From: Lentzea sp033794685
Lineage (GTDB): Bacteria; Actinomycetota; Actinomycetes; Mycobacteriales; Pseudonocardiaceae
Strand: one strand, 5' to 3'
DNA length: 64,000 bases
Assembly (NCBI GenBank): GCA_033794685.1
Contig: JARAYZ010000003.1
Shown: in pieces, positions 1-7,291 of the stretch
Numbering within the stretch: the first letter of the stretch is position 1
Layout of the letters: the number at the start of each line of letters is the position of its first letter
The notes under the pieces: model-generated
Databases searched by the model: none
The model's input: the letters and a program-made list of their open reading frames with translations, nothing else
What the model was told of the DNA's origin: nothing
Position numbers and translations under genes: made by a program

Positions 1-547
1 TCTCCGATGACGCACACGGCATCCACTTCTCCAACGCCCGTGCTTGCCGGTCAAGGCCGACCAACAACCCTTGCAGGCGCCTTGCCAGCCTGAGGTCTTG
101 ATCGGCGAAGTCCACGCCGTCCGCGACTAGGACGAACGCCCGGTGCTGCCGTCCGCTCAGTTCCAGGGGAATGGCCAGTTGATGTTCGGCGCCGGCGAGC
201 GCCTCGATTTCTTGCCACGCGTCGTAGCGGGGGTCACGAAGTGCTTTCGGCACACGGCTGACCGTCTGCGCGGTGGGATCGGCGGTAGCGGTGAACCAGC
301 AAAGCAGCGGGTGCTGGTCCAGGCGCGGCCGGATCCACTCGATCGCCTCAGCTGCCAGCACCATCTCTGGGGGTGAAACGACGTGGTAGTCGACGTGGCC
401 ATCGGCTCGCCGATGAATCCACGAACCCGCCTTGGCACCGAGAGAATCCATGAGCTCGTTCAACAACATCACGTGTGGGAGCTGGGCCACCGGTTCGACG
501 AGTAGATCGCGGACGATGTCAAACCAGTGCGCGAGCCGATCTTCCAT
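1..547 (-). CDS. LuxR-type transcriptional regulator, N-terminal part (runs off the left edge)
   Basis: A reading frame open to the window edge begins at an ATG (547) preceded by GGAGG about 6 bases upstream; 182 codons are visible. The protein starts MEDRLAHWFDIVRDLLVEPV and continues into an alpha/beta sensor region with GAF-like character (for example LAIPLELSGRQHRAFVLVAD), ending in RLARRLQGLLVGLDRQARAL, the linker that in actinobacterial LuxR proteins leads to the C-terminal helix-turn-helix. That DNA-binding part lies outside the window, so the family call rests on the N-terminal style only. It is divergent from the gene at 726, and a palindrome (591-606) lies between them. Confidence 0.6.
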   Translation of the reverse strand, partial: MEDRLAHWFDIVRDLLVEPVAQLPHVMLLNELMDSLGAKAGSWIHRRADGHVDYHVVSPPEMVLAAEAIEWIRPRLDQHPLLCWFTATADPTAQTVSRVPKALRDPRYDAWQEIEALAGAEHQLAIPLELSGRQHRAFVLVADGVDFADQDLRLARRLQGLLVGLDRQARALEKWMPCASSE

Positions 548-590
548 TCTACACCTCCCGTCGGTCCCCTCTCAGGATACGACTTTGCCG

Positions 591-606
591 TACGTACAAG
601 TACGTA
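591..606. promoter_or_regulatory. Operator-like inverted repeat TACGTAC-AA-GTACGTA
   Basis: Two perfect 7-base arms are separated by two bases. The repeat lies 44 bases upstream of the LuxR-type start at 547 and about 120 upstream of the start at 726, so it could serve either gene of the divergent pair. The binding protein is unknown; autoregulation by the LuxR-type protein is only a guess. Confidence 0.45.
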
Positions 607-725
607 TTTGCTCAGGACGGCGCCAGATCCATGATTGCCGCACAGCCCGTGCAATGACGATTGATTCCAATGATCAAGGAATCGCAACCGAGAGTGCTCG
701 CCCGTGTGCAGGAGGGGAGGACGGC

Positions 726-1286
726 ATGACGCAACAAGAACAGCAGGGCAGGATCGAGGATGATCGTGGGAATGGCAGTGGAGTCGGAAAAGTGTTGGGA
801 ATAGCAGTCTCCGTGGTCACGCTTCTCGGATTTTTCGGCATCGCCAAGTTTACTGACATATTCTCCGCTCGCGAGTCGGCAAGCACGACGATGGGGTCGA
901 CGACCAGCTCGACCTCACTGGCGGACACGGTCGACCGGGCAAGCTACATTGTCTCCGCCGACGCGATATGCCGTAAGTGGTTCGAAAAGACGGCCGAGAT
1001 CGCGGATGGCATGCCGGAAAGCCTGGAAAAGTTTCGAATCACCTTGAATATATTCGAAAACATGTTGACGGAATGGCAAGCGATCCCTCCGCCGGCTTCA
1101 GATAGCGCGGAAGTCGATTCGATCATCCAGGAGAGCCGCAGATCCACAGAGGTGATGCGCAATGCCGAGTCGGCGCTCCGTGGTGGAGACAGAGAATCGA
1201 CATTGCGGTTCATCGAGCGAGCTTCGCAGGTGAGCGAGTCGAACCAGCAACGCGCACTCGCATACGGTTTCCGAATCTGCAGTTGA
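726..1286 (+). CDS. Membrane-anchored protein with a small extracytoplasmic helical domain
   Basis: 186 residues from the ATG at 726, chosen because GGAGGGGAGG lies just upstream; longer in-frame starts lack such a site. A short charged cytoplasmic tail (about 1-22) is followed by one membrane segment (GVGKVLGIAVSVVTLLGFFGIAKF), a Ser/Thr-rich linker, and a helical domain beginning ADAICRKW and ending YGFRICS. Two Cys at the ends of this domain could form a disulfide. Actinobacteria often carry small secreted helical proteins of this AxxIC...YG..xC form; none has a function I can name. It is divergent from the LuxR-type gene. Confidence 0.65.
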   Translation: MTQQEQQGRIEDDRGNGSGVGKVLGIAVSVVTLLGFFGIAKFTDIFSARESASTTMGSTTSSTSLADTVDRASYIVSADAICRKWFEKTAEIADGMPESLEKFRITLNIFENMLTEWQAIPPPASDSAEVDSIIQESRRSTEVMRNAESALRGGDRESTLRFIERASQVSESNQQRALAYGFRICS

Positions 1287-1540
1287 TTCATCCTCGAACC
1301 GTCTCGGCGACGTCCACTGATCACAGTCGGCCGATGTCGGACTCGCGATCAGCGGCCAGGCTCTCACCCGACAGCGTCAAGCGGCCCGCCGACCGCGATC
1401 ACGTGGTAGTCGGCGAGCCGCATGGCCGGAGCGCCGGCACCACCGGCGAGGACATGAAGCGTGCCCGCAGTGTCCGGTGGTGGCCCGTCAGTGAAGGTCC
1501 TCCGACATCCGGCGAAAGCGGCGGGGTGAGACGCTGACCC

Positions 1541-3019
1541 TCAGCGGTGCGACACGGCGAAGTTGTCGAAGGACGCACCGGTGTTGAAGACGCGCACCCC
1601 GTTGGCCCCGCTGGAGAAGCTGGTGTCCGTCACAGTGATCTTCGGCGTGACCATGTCACCGACGTACACCTTGATGGCCGAGCCGATCGCTTCCACCCGC
1701 AGGTGGTGCCGGACGTTCGGCCGCACGCCGACCGGAGCCGACGCGAGCTGCGTCCAGTTGTTGTCGGCCTTGCCGAGCACGACCCGTCCGCTGCCGGTGA
1801 TCCCGGCGTAGTAACCCCGGTAGGCGTCCGTCCCGGTGGTGGCCTGCGTAGCGCGGAACACGACCCCGCTGTCACCGGACGCGGACGCCGGGGTGATGTC
1901 GGCGTCCTGCACGAAGTTCGAGAAGTTCGTGTCCAGCAGGGACTTCCCGCCGAACGACGCGCCGGTCTGATACCTGCCACCGCTCGCCGACCAGGTGCCG
2001 CCGTGCGTGGTCCAGCCGACGGCGTTGTTGTCGTCGAAGTTGTCCTTGACCCGCATGGTCACCGGCTGGATGGTGCCGTCGGCGTTGAAGTTCATCCGGT
2101 CGTAGGCGAGCTGCCGGTCGTTGGCGCCGGTGCGGCCGAGCGGGCGCCGGTGGTAGACGATGTACCAGATGTCCGTGCCCGGCACGTTGATCACCGAGTT
2201 GTGGCCGGATCCCCTTGCCACGGCGGCGTCCTGGGCCAGGACGCGGCTGAGTTTGGTGAACGGGCCGGTGGGGGAGTCGGAGATGGCGTAGGACACGGCG
2301 TAGTTCGGACCGGTCCAGCCGTCCTCGGACCACATGAAGTAGTACTTGCCGTTGCGCTTGAACATCTGCGAACCCTCGGTGAAGTTCGCCGGGGTGATCT
2401 CCTTGTACGTGCTGCCGTCGGGGAACTGACCGAGGCTCGTCATGTCCTCGTTCAGCTTCACCACGTTGGCGTGTCCCCAGCCGCCGTAGTACATGTACGC
2501 CTGGCCATCGGTGTCGATGAACACGTCCTGGTCGATGGGCTGCGCGCCGTTGACGAACTGGCTGATCAACGGCTTGCCGATCGCGTTCCGGTACGGACCC
2601 TCCGGCCGGTCGGCGACCGCGACACCGATGCCGCCCAGTTCGGAGTTGCTCTGGATGTCGTTCGCGCCGAAGTACAGGTAGTACTTGCCGTTGCGCTGCA
2701 CGGGAGCGGGAGCCCAGACAGCCCGCCGTGCCCACGAGACGTTCGCGGTGGTGAGGACGTTGGCGTGCTTGGTCCAGTTGACGAGGTCGGTCGAGGAGAA
2801 GGCGTCGAGGTACGTCTGCTGGTCGTACGGCCGCGACGAGGTGGGAAAGACCCAGTACCGGTCGCCGTAGACCGCGACGTCCGGGTCCGCGTACCACCCG
2901 TCCACGAAGGGGTTGCCGGCCTCGGCCGTCGAGAAGTCGGGAGCGGCGGACGAGGCCACGGCGGGCACGCCGCCGAGCAGGGAGAGGGCCAGGGCCGCCA
3001 GGACGATCTTTGACGTCAC
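1541..3019 (-). CDS. Secreted glycoside hydrolase family 43 with a C-terminal beta-sandwich domain
   Basis: 492 residues from a GTG at 3019, chosen because it directly precedes the signal peptide (MTSKIVLAALALSLLGGVPAVASSA); upstream in-frame sequence looks non-coding. Residues about 35-330 form the GH43 five-blade propeller: the catalytic base lies in WYADPDVAVYG (about D45), a conserved Asp in PIDQDVFIDTDG, and the general acid Glu in FTEGSQMFKRNG. Residues about 335-492 form a concanavalin-like sandwich of CBM66/DUF1080 type (DNFDD...GARVFN-like end). GH43 enzymes act on arabinan or xylan; the exact substrate cannot be read from sequence. A perfect palindrome sits 25 bases upstream of the start, suggesting LacI-type control. 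Confidence 0.85.
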   Translation of the reverse strand: MTSKIVLAALALSLLGGVPAVASSAAPDFSTAEAGNPFVDGWYADPDVAVYGDRYWVFPTSSRPYDQQTYLDAFSSTDLVNWTKHANVLTTANVSWARRAVWAPAPVQRNGKYYLYFGANDIQSNSELGGIGVAVADRPEGPYRNAIGKPLISQFVNGAQPIDQDVFIDTDGQAYMYYGGWGHANVVKLNEDMTSLGQFPDGSTYKEITPANFTEGSQMFKRNGKYYFMWSEDGWTGPNYAVSYAISDSPTGPFTKLSRVLAQDAAVARGSGHNSVINVPGTDIWYIVYHRRPLGRTGANDRQLAYDRMNFNADGTIQPVTMRVKDNFDDNNAVGWTTHGGTWSASGGRYQTGASFGGKSLLDTNFSNFVQDADITPASASGDSGVVFRATQATTGTDAYRGYYAGITGSGRVVLGKADNNWTQLASAPVGVRPNVRHHLRVEAIGSAIKVYVGDMVTPKITVTDTSFSSGANGVRVFNTGASFDNFAVSHR

Positions 3020-3043
3020 GTCTCGTCCAATCTGCAGGGGGTA

Positions 3044-3059
3044 TTTACAACGTTGTAAA
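3044..3059. promoter_or_regulatory. LacI-type operator palindrome TTTACAACGTTGTAAA
   Basis: A perfect 16-bp palindrome with central CG, typical of LacI/GalR operators, lies 25 bp upstream of the GH43 start at 3019. The regulator is not adjacent in the window. The core AACGTT resembles, but is not identical to, the rhamnose operators near 38.4 kb. Confidence 0.6.
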
Positions 3060-3361
3060 CACGGTGTGCATCGATCCAAACACCCACTGCGCACACCTGT
3101 CCAGGTCGGCGGTGTGCTTGTGCAGGTCAGCGGAGTCGTCGGCGGGACGCGAGGTCTGCGAGGAGATCGTGTGTGGCGGCTGGCGCCGGTGGGCGACTGT
3201 GAGTGAGCGCGGACGAGCCGGGATCGTGGTGAGGCAAGTGGGCAGATCAGGTGTGGGCGGGAGCCAGCGAGGCGATGTCGTCCTGGTCCGCAGGACCTTG
3301 TCTCCGCAGATCGCTGGAAGTGCCGCACCGGGGCCGCGTCAGCCCACCCCGCACGACCCAC
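3060..3361. other. Non-coding gap of about 300 bp
   Basis: Between the GH43 operator and the end of the next leftward gene. Open frames here lack ribosome binding sites and have no recognisable protein character. No strong hairpin or repeat was seen. Confidence 0.4.
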
Positions 3362-4102
3362 TCAGGAGGCCGCCGCCCAACTCCGCTCGTTCGTGCCACG
3401 AGGTGCTGGCACGTCGCTCGCGGGCGCGTCGGTCACGATCAGGTCGAAGCGTTCACATCGCAAGGCGTAGCTCGCCGGCGCGGCCAGGGGCGCTCGCACC
3501 CAGAACTCCTGAGTCTCGCCTGCGCGCAGCGGTTCCTCGAAACGCAGCCCGCATTCTTCTTTCAGCGCGCCTTTCAACACGGTCATGTCGGTGGCGCAAG
3601 GAAGCGTGAACTCGTCCACGCCATCGCGCAGGGCCACGACCGTCCAGTGTTCGACGCGATCCGGTGGCGACGCGTTCAGTCGGAGTTCGACGCGGATGCG
3701 CGCGATGTACCACTCCTCCCGTGGCCGCCGACGCGGCCGCAGCGCAGCCTCTGCGAGGCGCTCGAATCCGTCGTCGAGTCTCCGGCGGACGGTGCGCGCG
3801 TCCCTGTGCGAGCGGTCAGCGAGCCAGTCCAGCCGATGGGAGAGGAACAGGTGTTGTGCCTGCGGATTCATGCCGAGCGCGGTGGTGACGACGAGTCGCA
3901 GGTCGTCCGGAAGCACGTGCACGAGGCCGTTGACCCACGTCCGGAGTTTCTCTCTGCTCAATTCCGCACCGTCGTGCTCGTCCGCCGTGGTTGCGGTGCG
4001 CAACAACGGACCGATGTGCCGCTCGAGACCAGGTGTCTCCACGCCACGGCCGCGGCACAAAGATTTCAGCTCGCCCACGAGCCGCTGCGTCGAGACGGTC
4101 AT
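3362..4102 (-). CDS. Protein of unknown function, paralogue of the 15197-16168 product
   Basis: 246 residues from the ATG at 4102, which has GGAGGG 4 bases upstream. The N-terminal half is helical (RLVGELKSLCRGRGVE, ERHIGPLLR, VLPDDLRLVVTTALGM, SHRDARTVRRRLDDGFERLAEAAL). The same series occurs in the 15197-16168 protein (LVRVVAELKALRKGYGVE, TRIGPELR, VLPGHLASAAATAFGL, ERDVRTARRHVD), so the two are clear paralogues. The C-terminal half is beta-rich and ends in CERFDLIVTDAP, matching CDRFDLVVRFSP in the paralogue. No catalytic motif is evident. It lies next to a TIR-STAND gene transcribed in the same direction. Function is unknown; a signalling or effector-associated role is inferred from context only. 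Confidence 0.65.
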   Translation of the reverse strand: MTVSTQRLVGELKSLCRGRGVETPGLERHIGPLLRTATTADEHDGAELSREKLRTWVNGLVHVLPDDLRLVVTTALGMNPQAQHLFLSHRLDWLADRSHRDARTVRRRLDDGFERLAEAALRPRRRPREEWYIARIRVELRLNASPPDRVEHWTVVALRDGVDEFTLPCATDMTVLKGALKEECGLRFEEPLRAGETQEFWVRAPLAAPASYALRCERFDLIVTDAPASDVPAPRGTNERSWAAAS

Positions 4103-4135
4103 GATTCCCTCCGGCCAGGTCGTCGTCCTCAATAG

Positions 4136-4152
4136 GCTCAGGTTTTCTGAGC
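4136..4152. promoter_or_regulatory. Small stem-loop GCTCAG-GTTTT-CTGAGC
   Basis: Six-bp stem with a five-base loop in the gap between 4102 and 4259. It could be a weak terminator for the TIR gene or part of the 5' UTR of the 3362-4102 gene. Confidence 0.25.
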
Positions 4153-4196
4153 GCTATGTCGACAGTGGCGTCGGGGGTGTTACCGGGTTCGCGAGA

Positions 4197-4227
4197 ACGT
4201 TATTTTCCATGCCGCGCAGAATGTCAA
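4197..4227 (-). promoter_or_regulatory. Candidate sigma-70-like promoter for the 3362-4102 gene
   Basis: On the minus strand TTGACA (4222-4227) is followed after 17-19 bases by AATAAC/TAACGT. It lies in an AT-rich patch unusual for this window, giving a 5' UTR of roughly 90 bases to the ATG at 4102. Confidence 0.35.
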
Positions 4228-4258
4228 CTCCGAGAAAACTGAAAAAAACATGACAAAT

Positions 4259-7072
4259 TCAGGACTCGCGTTTTCTGGCGACCTGCTGCTCGAACCAGTC
4301 GAACGCGTGCATCGCGGAGCTCGGGAGAATGGTCGCCAGGATCTCGGCCGTGAGCGCCTGGCCGTAGAGGTCGTTGCGACGGCCGACCTCCTGGATCGCG
4401 TCGCGTCGCACCGACCTGAACGTCTGCCTCGCTTCCGCGCGGTTCCCGCGCCAGAAGTGCATGATTCCGAGCTCGTAACGCGTCCTCAGCGTTTCCGGAT
4501 GGCCGGCACCGAGCACACGCTCCTGGCCTTCCAGAGCTCGGGTGTACTTGTCGAAGGCCTGGTCGCGATCCCGGTTCTGAGCGTGTGCCTGGCCGAGCAG
4601 GAAGACGGTGCGCAGATGAAGCCGGTGGTCGGAGCCGAGTTTGCGGGCCATGACATCGGCCAGGTCCGAGTACTCAGCCAGTACCAGGTGGGGCGCTCCC
4701 TGCCCGACCATGACCCGCAGGTGCGCCACGGTCGCGACCAACGTCCTCGGGTTGTCGGTACCGAACTCCCTGCGGGCGGCCGCCACCAGTTCGCGCAGCG
4801 CCACCTCGGCTCTCACCCAGTCCTCTTTCTCGGGGAACTTCTCCAGGATGAAGACCTCCAGCTGCGCCTCGTGCAACAGCGCTGCGGCCTCCAGCGCGTG
4901 GATGTGGCCGGGGAGCCCCTGACGTTGGTAGTGATCGACGATCTCCTGGGCCCTGGCACGCGCGCCGATGCGGTCGTCCGTCGCCATTCCGATGGCGATC
5001 AGCTCGAGCTGGAGAGGTATCAGCTCCTCGGTGAACTGCCCGCCCATCTTGGCGAGCAGTGTGTCCGCCAGGGTGGTCGCTTCGGTGAAGTAGCCGAGTG
5101 CCCGGCGGTTGCGGATGTGCGCCGTGCGGACCGTGATCTGTTCCTGCGGGGGCGCGCTCTTCAGCGCGGGGCCGGTGACCAGTCGCTGCCAGATCGTCTC
5201 GGCTTCGCGGTGCCGGGTCCTGGCGTCGAGCACATCGGCCCGGACGTGTTCCGCTCGCATGGCCATCAGATCGTTCGCCGCCAGGCCGGCGAGCTCGTCG
5301 GCGTGCTCCAGCGCCTTGTCGTGGTCTCCTGCGGCGAACCTGCTCCTGGCCGCCGCGTGCAGGTGACCGAGCTGGTGAGGCTGCCAGCCGTACAGGTCTT
5401 CGTGGCACGGCGCCGAAAGGCCGGGCTCACCGCGCGCGTCGTGATGGGCGGCTACCAGTTGGTTGAGCGATGTCGACAGGTCGGGCGATGACCTGGTTCG
5501 GGAGAGCAACGCGCGTGCGTGCGGTGCCAGCTCGGCTGTGCTGGTCTCCGCCAGTGCGAGCAACTGACGTGCTGCGACGACAGCGACGGCGCCCAGTTCG
5601 TCCCGTCCGGCGCTCTGCAGCACGGCCTCACGCACCAGCTGGTGCACCTGCCAGGACGTGTCTTCCTGGGTGACGAGCCGATCCTGGTCCAGTGTGGCCA
5701 GCACAGCGGAGGTGCGGGGGAGTGCCGACGGTTCCAACGCCCCGATGACCTCGCGGATCAACGCCGCGGGCAACGGTTCGGGTGAGCACACGGCGGACAG
5801 CACGAGCACGGCACGTTCGGGGCCTTCCCGGTGTTCGATCGCGTCGCGGGTCATCGCCATGGCCCGGTCGAGCACGCCGGCGTCGGAGGTGAGGTGGTCG
5901 ACCCGTTCGCGCAGGTGCCAGATTCCCTGTCGCCCGCGGGCTCCCGCCGCGGCGAACCGGATCGCATAGGGGTGCCCACCCAAACGTGCCACCACCGTGT
6001 TCACGGCGTCGACCTCGTCGCCGATCGGCGGGTGGTGCTGGGAGAAGAGCTTGCGGCCGTCGTCCGGGGAGAGACCGCCGAGTCGCACGGGTGTGGCGAT
6101 GCCCGGCGACAGCTCCTGCTGGCCGATGAGTAACGTGTGCACGTCACCGACGTCCGGGACCAGCTCCACGAGAACGTCGTCCGGCGCGCCCGCCGGTACC
6201 GCGTCGACCACCCACAGCTTGGGGCCTGGCCTGTCCTGCAGGTGCCGAGTCCACCAGCCGAGCAGCTGACGACGGGTCAGGCCACCCGGCGGGCTGTCGA
6301 CCTGCTCCGCGAGTTCTCGCAGGCGCGCCGTGTGCACCGCCCGCGCTCGATCGGCATGACGAGTCGCACCGGTCAGGTCGGTCCAGTAGATGCCACCCGG
6401 GTACAGGAACCCGTAGTCGTGCACGTAGACCTTGGCGAGCGAGGTCTTTCCGATGCCGGTCATGCCGGTGAGTGAGGCCACCTGCGGCGCCGTCACCTCG
6501 TTCATCAGCGGGTGGTCGCCGCGGTGCAGGGCCGAGTGCAGCGCCCACCGGTCGCGGTACCTGCCGACGAAATCCACCGTTGGCTCGAACTTCCGGTGGT
6601 GCACCAGGGGCGGCGGGCCGAAGTCCATGCCGGGGAACGGGCCGTCCAGCGCATCCGCCTTCTGCCGGATCAGCGTCACGAGGGCGTCGAGATCACGCTT
6701 CGACTGCCAGGCCCGCACGTACCGGTTGGTGCTGAGCTCCAGCGGGAGCAGGTGGTCGGTGTCCGGGTCCTCCGGGTTGACCACCAGGATCCGTTGCTCG
6801 ATCTGCTTCGCGCGCAAGGCCGTGAGGTAGGCGTGCCGCAGCTCGAACTCGCACGCCGAACGCTGCGGGAACGAAGCCGAGTAGTACACGAGCATCGTCT
6901 TCGACTCGCGTAGCGCCGTGGTGATCTCCGCGGAGACGCCATGGCCGTACTTGATGCCGCGTTCATCGATGAACGCGCACAGTCCCGCCTTCTCCAGCGC
7001 CTTGTACAGCTCCATGACTCGCGGCCGATCATCACCGCTGAATGACAGGAACACGTCATAACCGGCTTTCAC
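4259..7072 (-). CDS. TIR-NB-ARC-TPR protein (STAND-type immune receptor candidate)
   Basis: 937 residues from a GTG at 7072. Residues 1-130 are a TIR domain: GYDVFLSFSGDD, FIDERGI, and the CEFEL motif whose Glu (E77) matches the catalytic NADase glutamate. Residues about 150-450 are an NB-ARC/STAND NTPase with P-loop GMTGIGKTS (203-211), Walker B KLWVVD (285-290) and a GLPL-like HPYAIRFAAAG. The rest (about 480-930) is helical repeats, with clear TPR units near the C-terminus (ADVMARKLGSDH, ALEGQERVLGAGHPETL). In known bacterial TIR-STAND proteins the repeats sense a phage product, the NTPase oligomerises and TIR depletes NAD. That role is inferred here. It is divergent from the kinase gene at 7292. 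The start is uncertain because its ribosome site is weak. Confidence 0.85.
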   Translation of the reverse strand: MKAGYDVFLSFSGDDRPRVMELYKALEKAGLCAFIDERGIKYGHGVSAEITTALRESKTMLVYYSASFPQRSACEFELRHAYLTALRAKQIEQRILVVNPEDPDTDHLLPLELSTNRYVRAWQSKRDLDALVTLIRQKADALDGPFPGMDFGPPPLVHHRKFEPTVDFVGRYRDRWALHSALHRGDHPLMNEVTAPQVASLTGMTGIGKTSLAKVYVHDYGFLYPGGIYWTDLTGATRHADRARAVHTARLRELAEQVDSPPGGLTRRQLLGWWTRHLQDRPGPKLWVVDAVPAGAPDDVLVELVPDVGDVHTLLIGQQELSPGIATPVRLGGLSPDDGRKLFSQHHPPIGDEVDAVNTVVARLGGHPYAIRFAAAGARGRQGIWHLRERVDHLTSDAGVLDRAMAMTRDAIEHREGPERAVLVLSAVCSPEPLPAALIREVIGALEPSALPRTSAVLATLDQDRLVTQEDTSWQVHQLVREAVLQSAGRDELGAVAVVAARQLLALAETSTAELAPHARALLSRTRSSPDLSTSLNQLVAAHHDARGEPGLSAPCHEDLYGWQPHQLGHLHAAARSRFAAGDHDKALEHADELAGLAANDLMAMRAEHVRADVLDARTRHREAETIWQRLVTGPALKSAPPQEQITVRTAHIRNRRALGYFTEATTLADTLLAKMGGQFTEELIPLQLELIAIGMATDDRIGARARAQEIVDHYQRQGLPGHIHALEAAALLHEAQLEVFILEKFPEKEDWVRAEVALRELVAAARREFGTDNPRTLVATVAHLRVMVGQGAPHLVLAEYSDLADVMARKLGSDHRLHLRTVFLLGQAHAQNRDRDQAFDKYTRALEGQERVLGAGHPETLRTRYELGIMHFWRGNRAEARQTFRSVRRDAIQEVGRRNDLYGQALTAEILATILPSSAMHAFDWFEQQVARKRES

Positions 7073-7113
7073 CCCGTGGACGGTATCGGTCGATGCGCGG
7101 ACCTACTCGGCAA

Positions 7114-7221
7114 TGTCGCACTTCTACCGGGAAATTGTCACTTTTCTGTCCTGTCTGAATCCGGCGGATGCGGCTTCGTCAGGAGCTGCGGAATGCGACA
7201 GGGAACTGTCCCGGTTCTGTC
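7114..7221. promoter_or_regulatory. TGTC direct repeats at 11-bp spacing between the TIR and kinase genes
   Basis: TGTC occurs at 7114, 7136 and 7147 (spacings 22 and 11) and again at 7207 and 7218 (spacing 11, both within CTGTCC). The region is the divergent promoter gap between 7072 and 7292. Face-of-helix spacing suggests a protein binding in tandem, but short cores could recur by chance. Confidence 0.35.
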
Positions 7222-7291
7222 CACTGCGGCCTGGCGGTCGGCGCCTACGCTCGTCACTCACCAATTCGTGGGAAAAGTGAGGGTTCGGCGC

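Noticed and set aside
1283..1537. Possible 84-codon rightward gene after the membrane-protein gene
   Set aside because: It overlaps the preceding stop without a ribosome site and has no protein-like composition; the opposite strand is at least as coding-like.
1547..3013. Long rightward frame (488 codons) across the GH43 gene
   Set aside because: It is antisense to a clear GH43 protein, is low-complexity Arg/Val/Gly-rich and matches no family; it arises from high GC.
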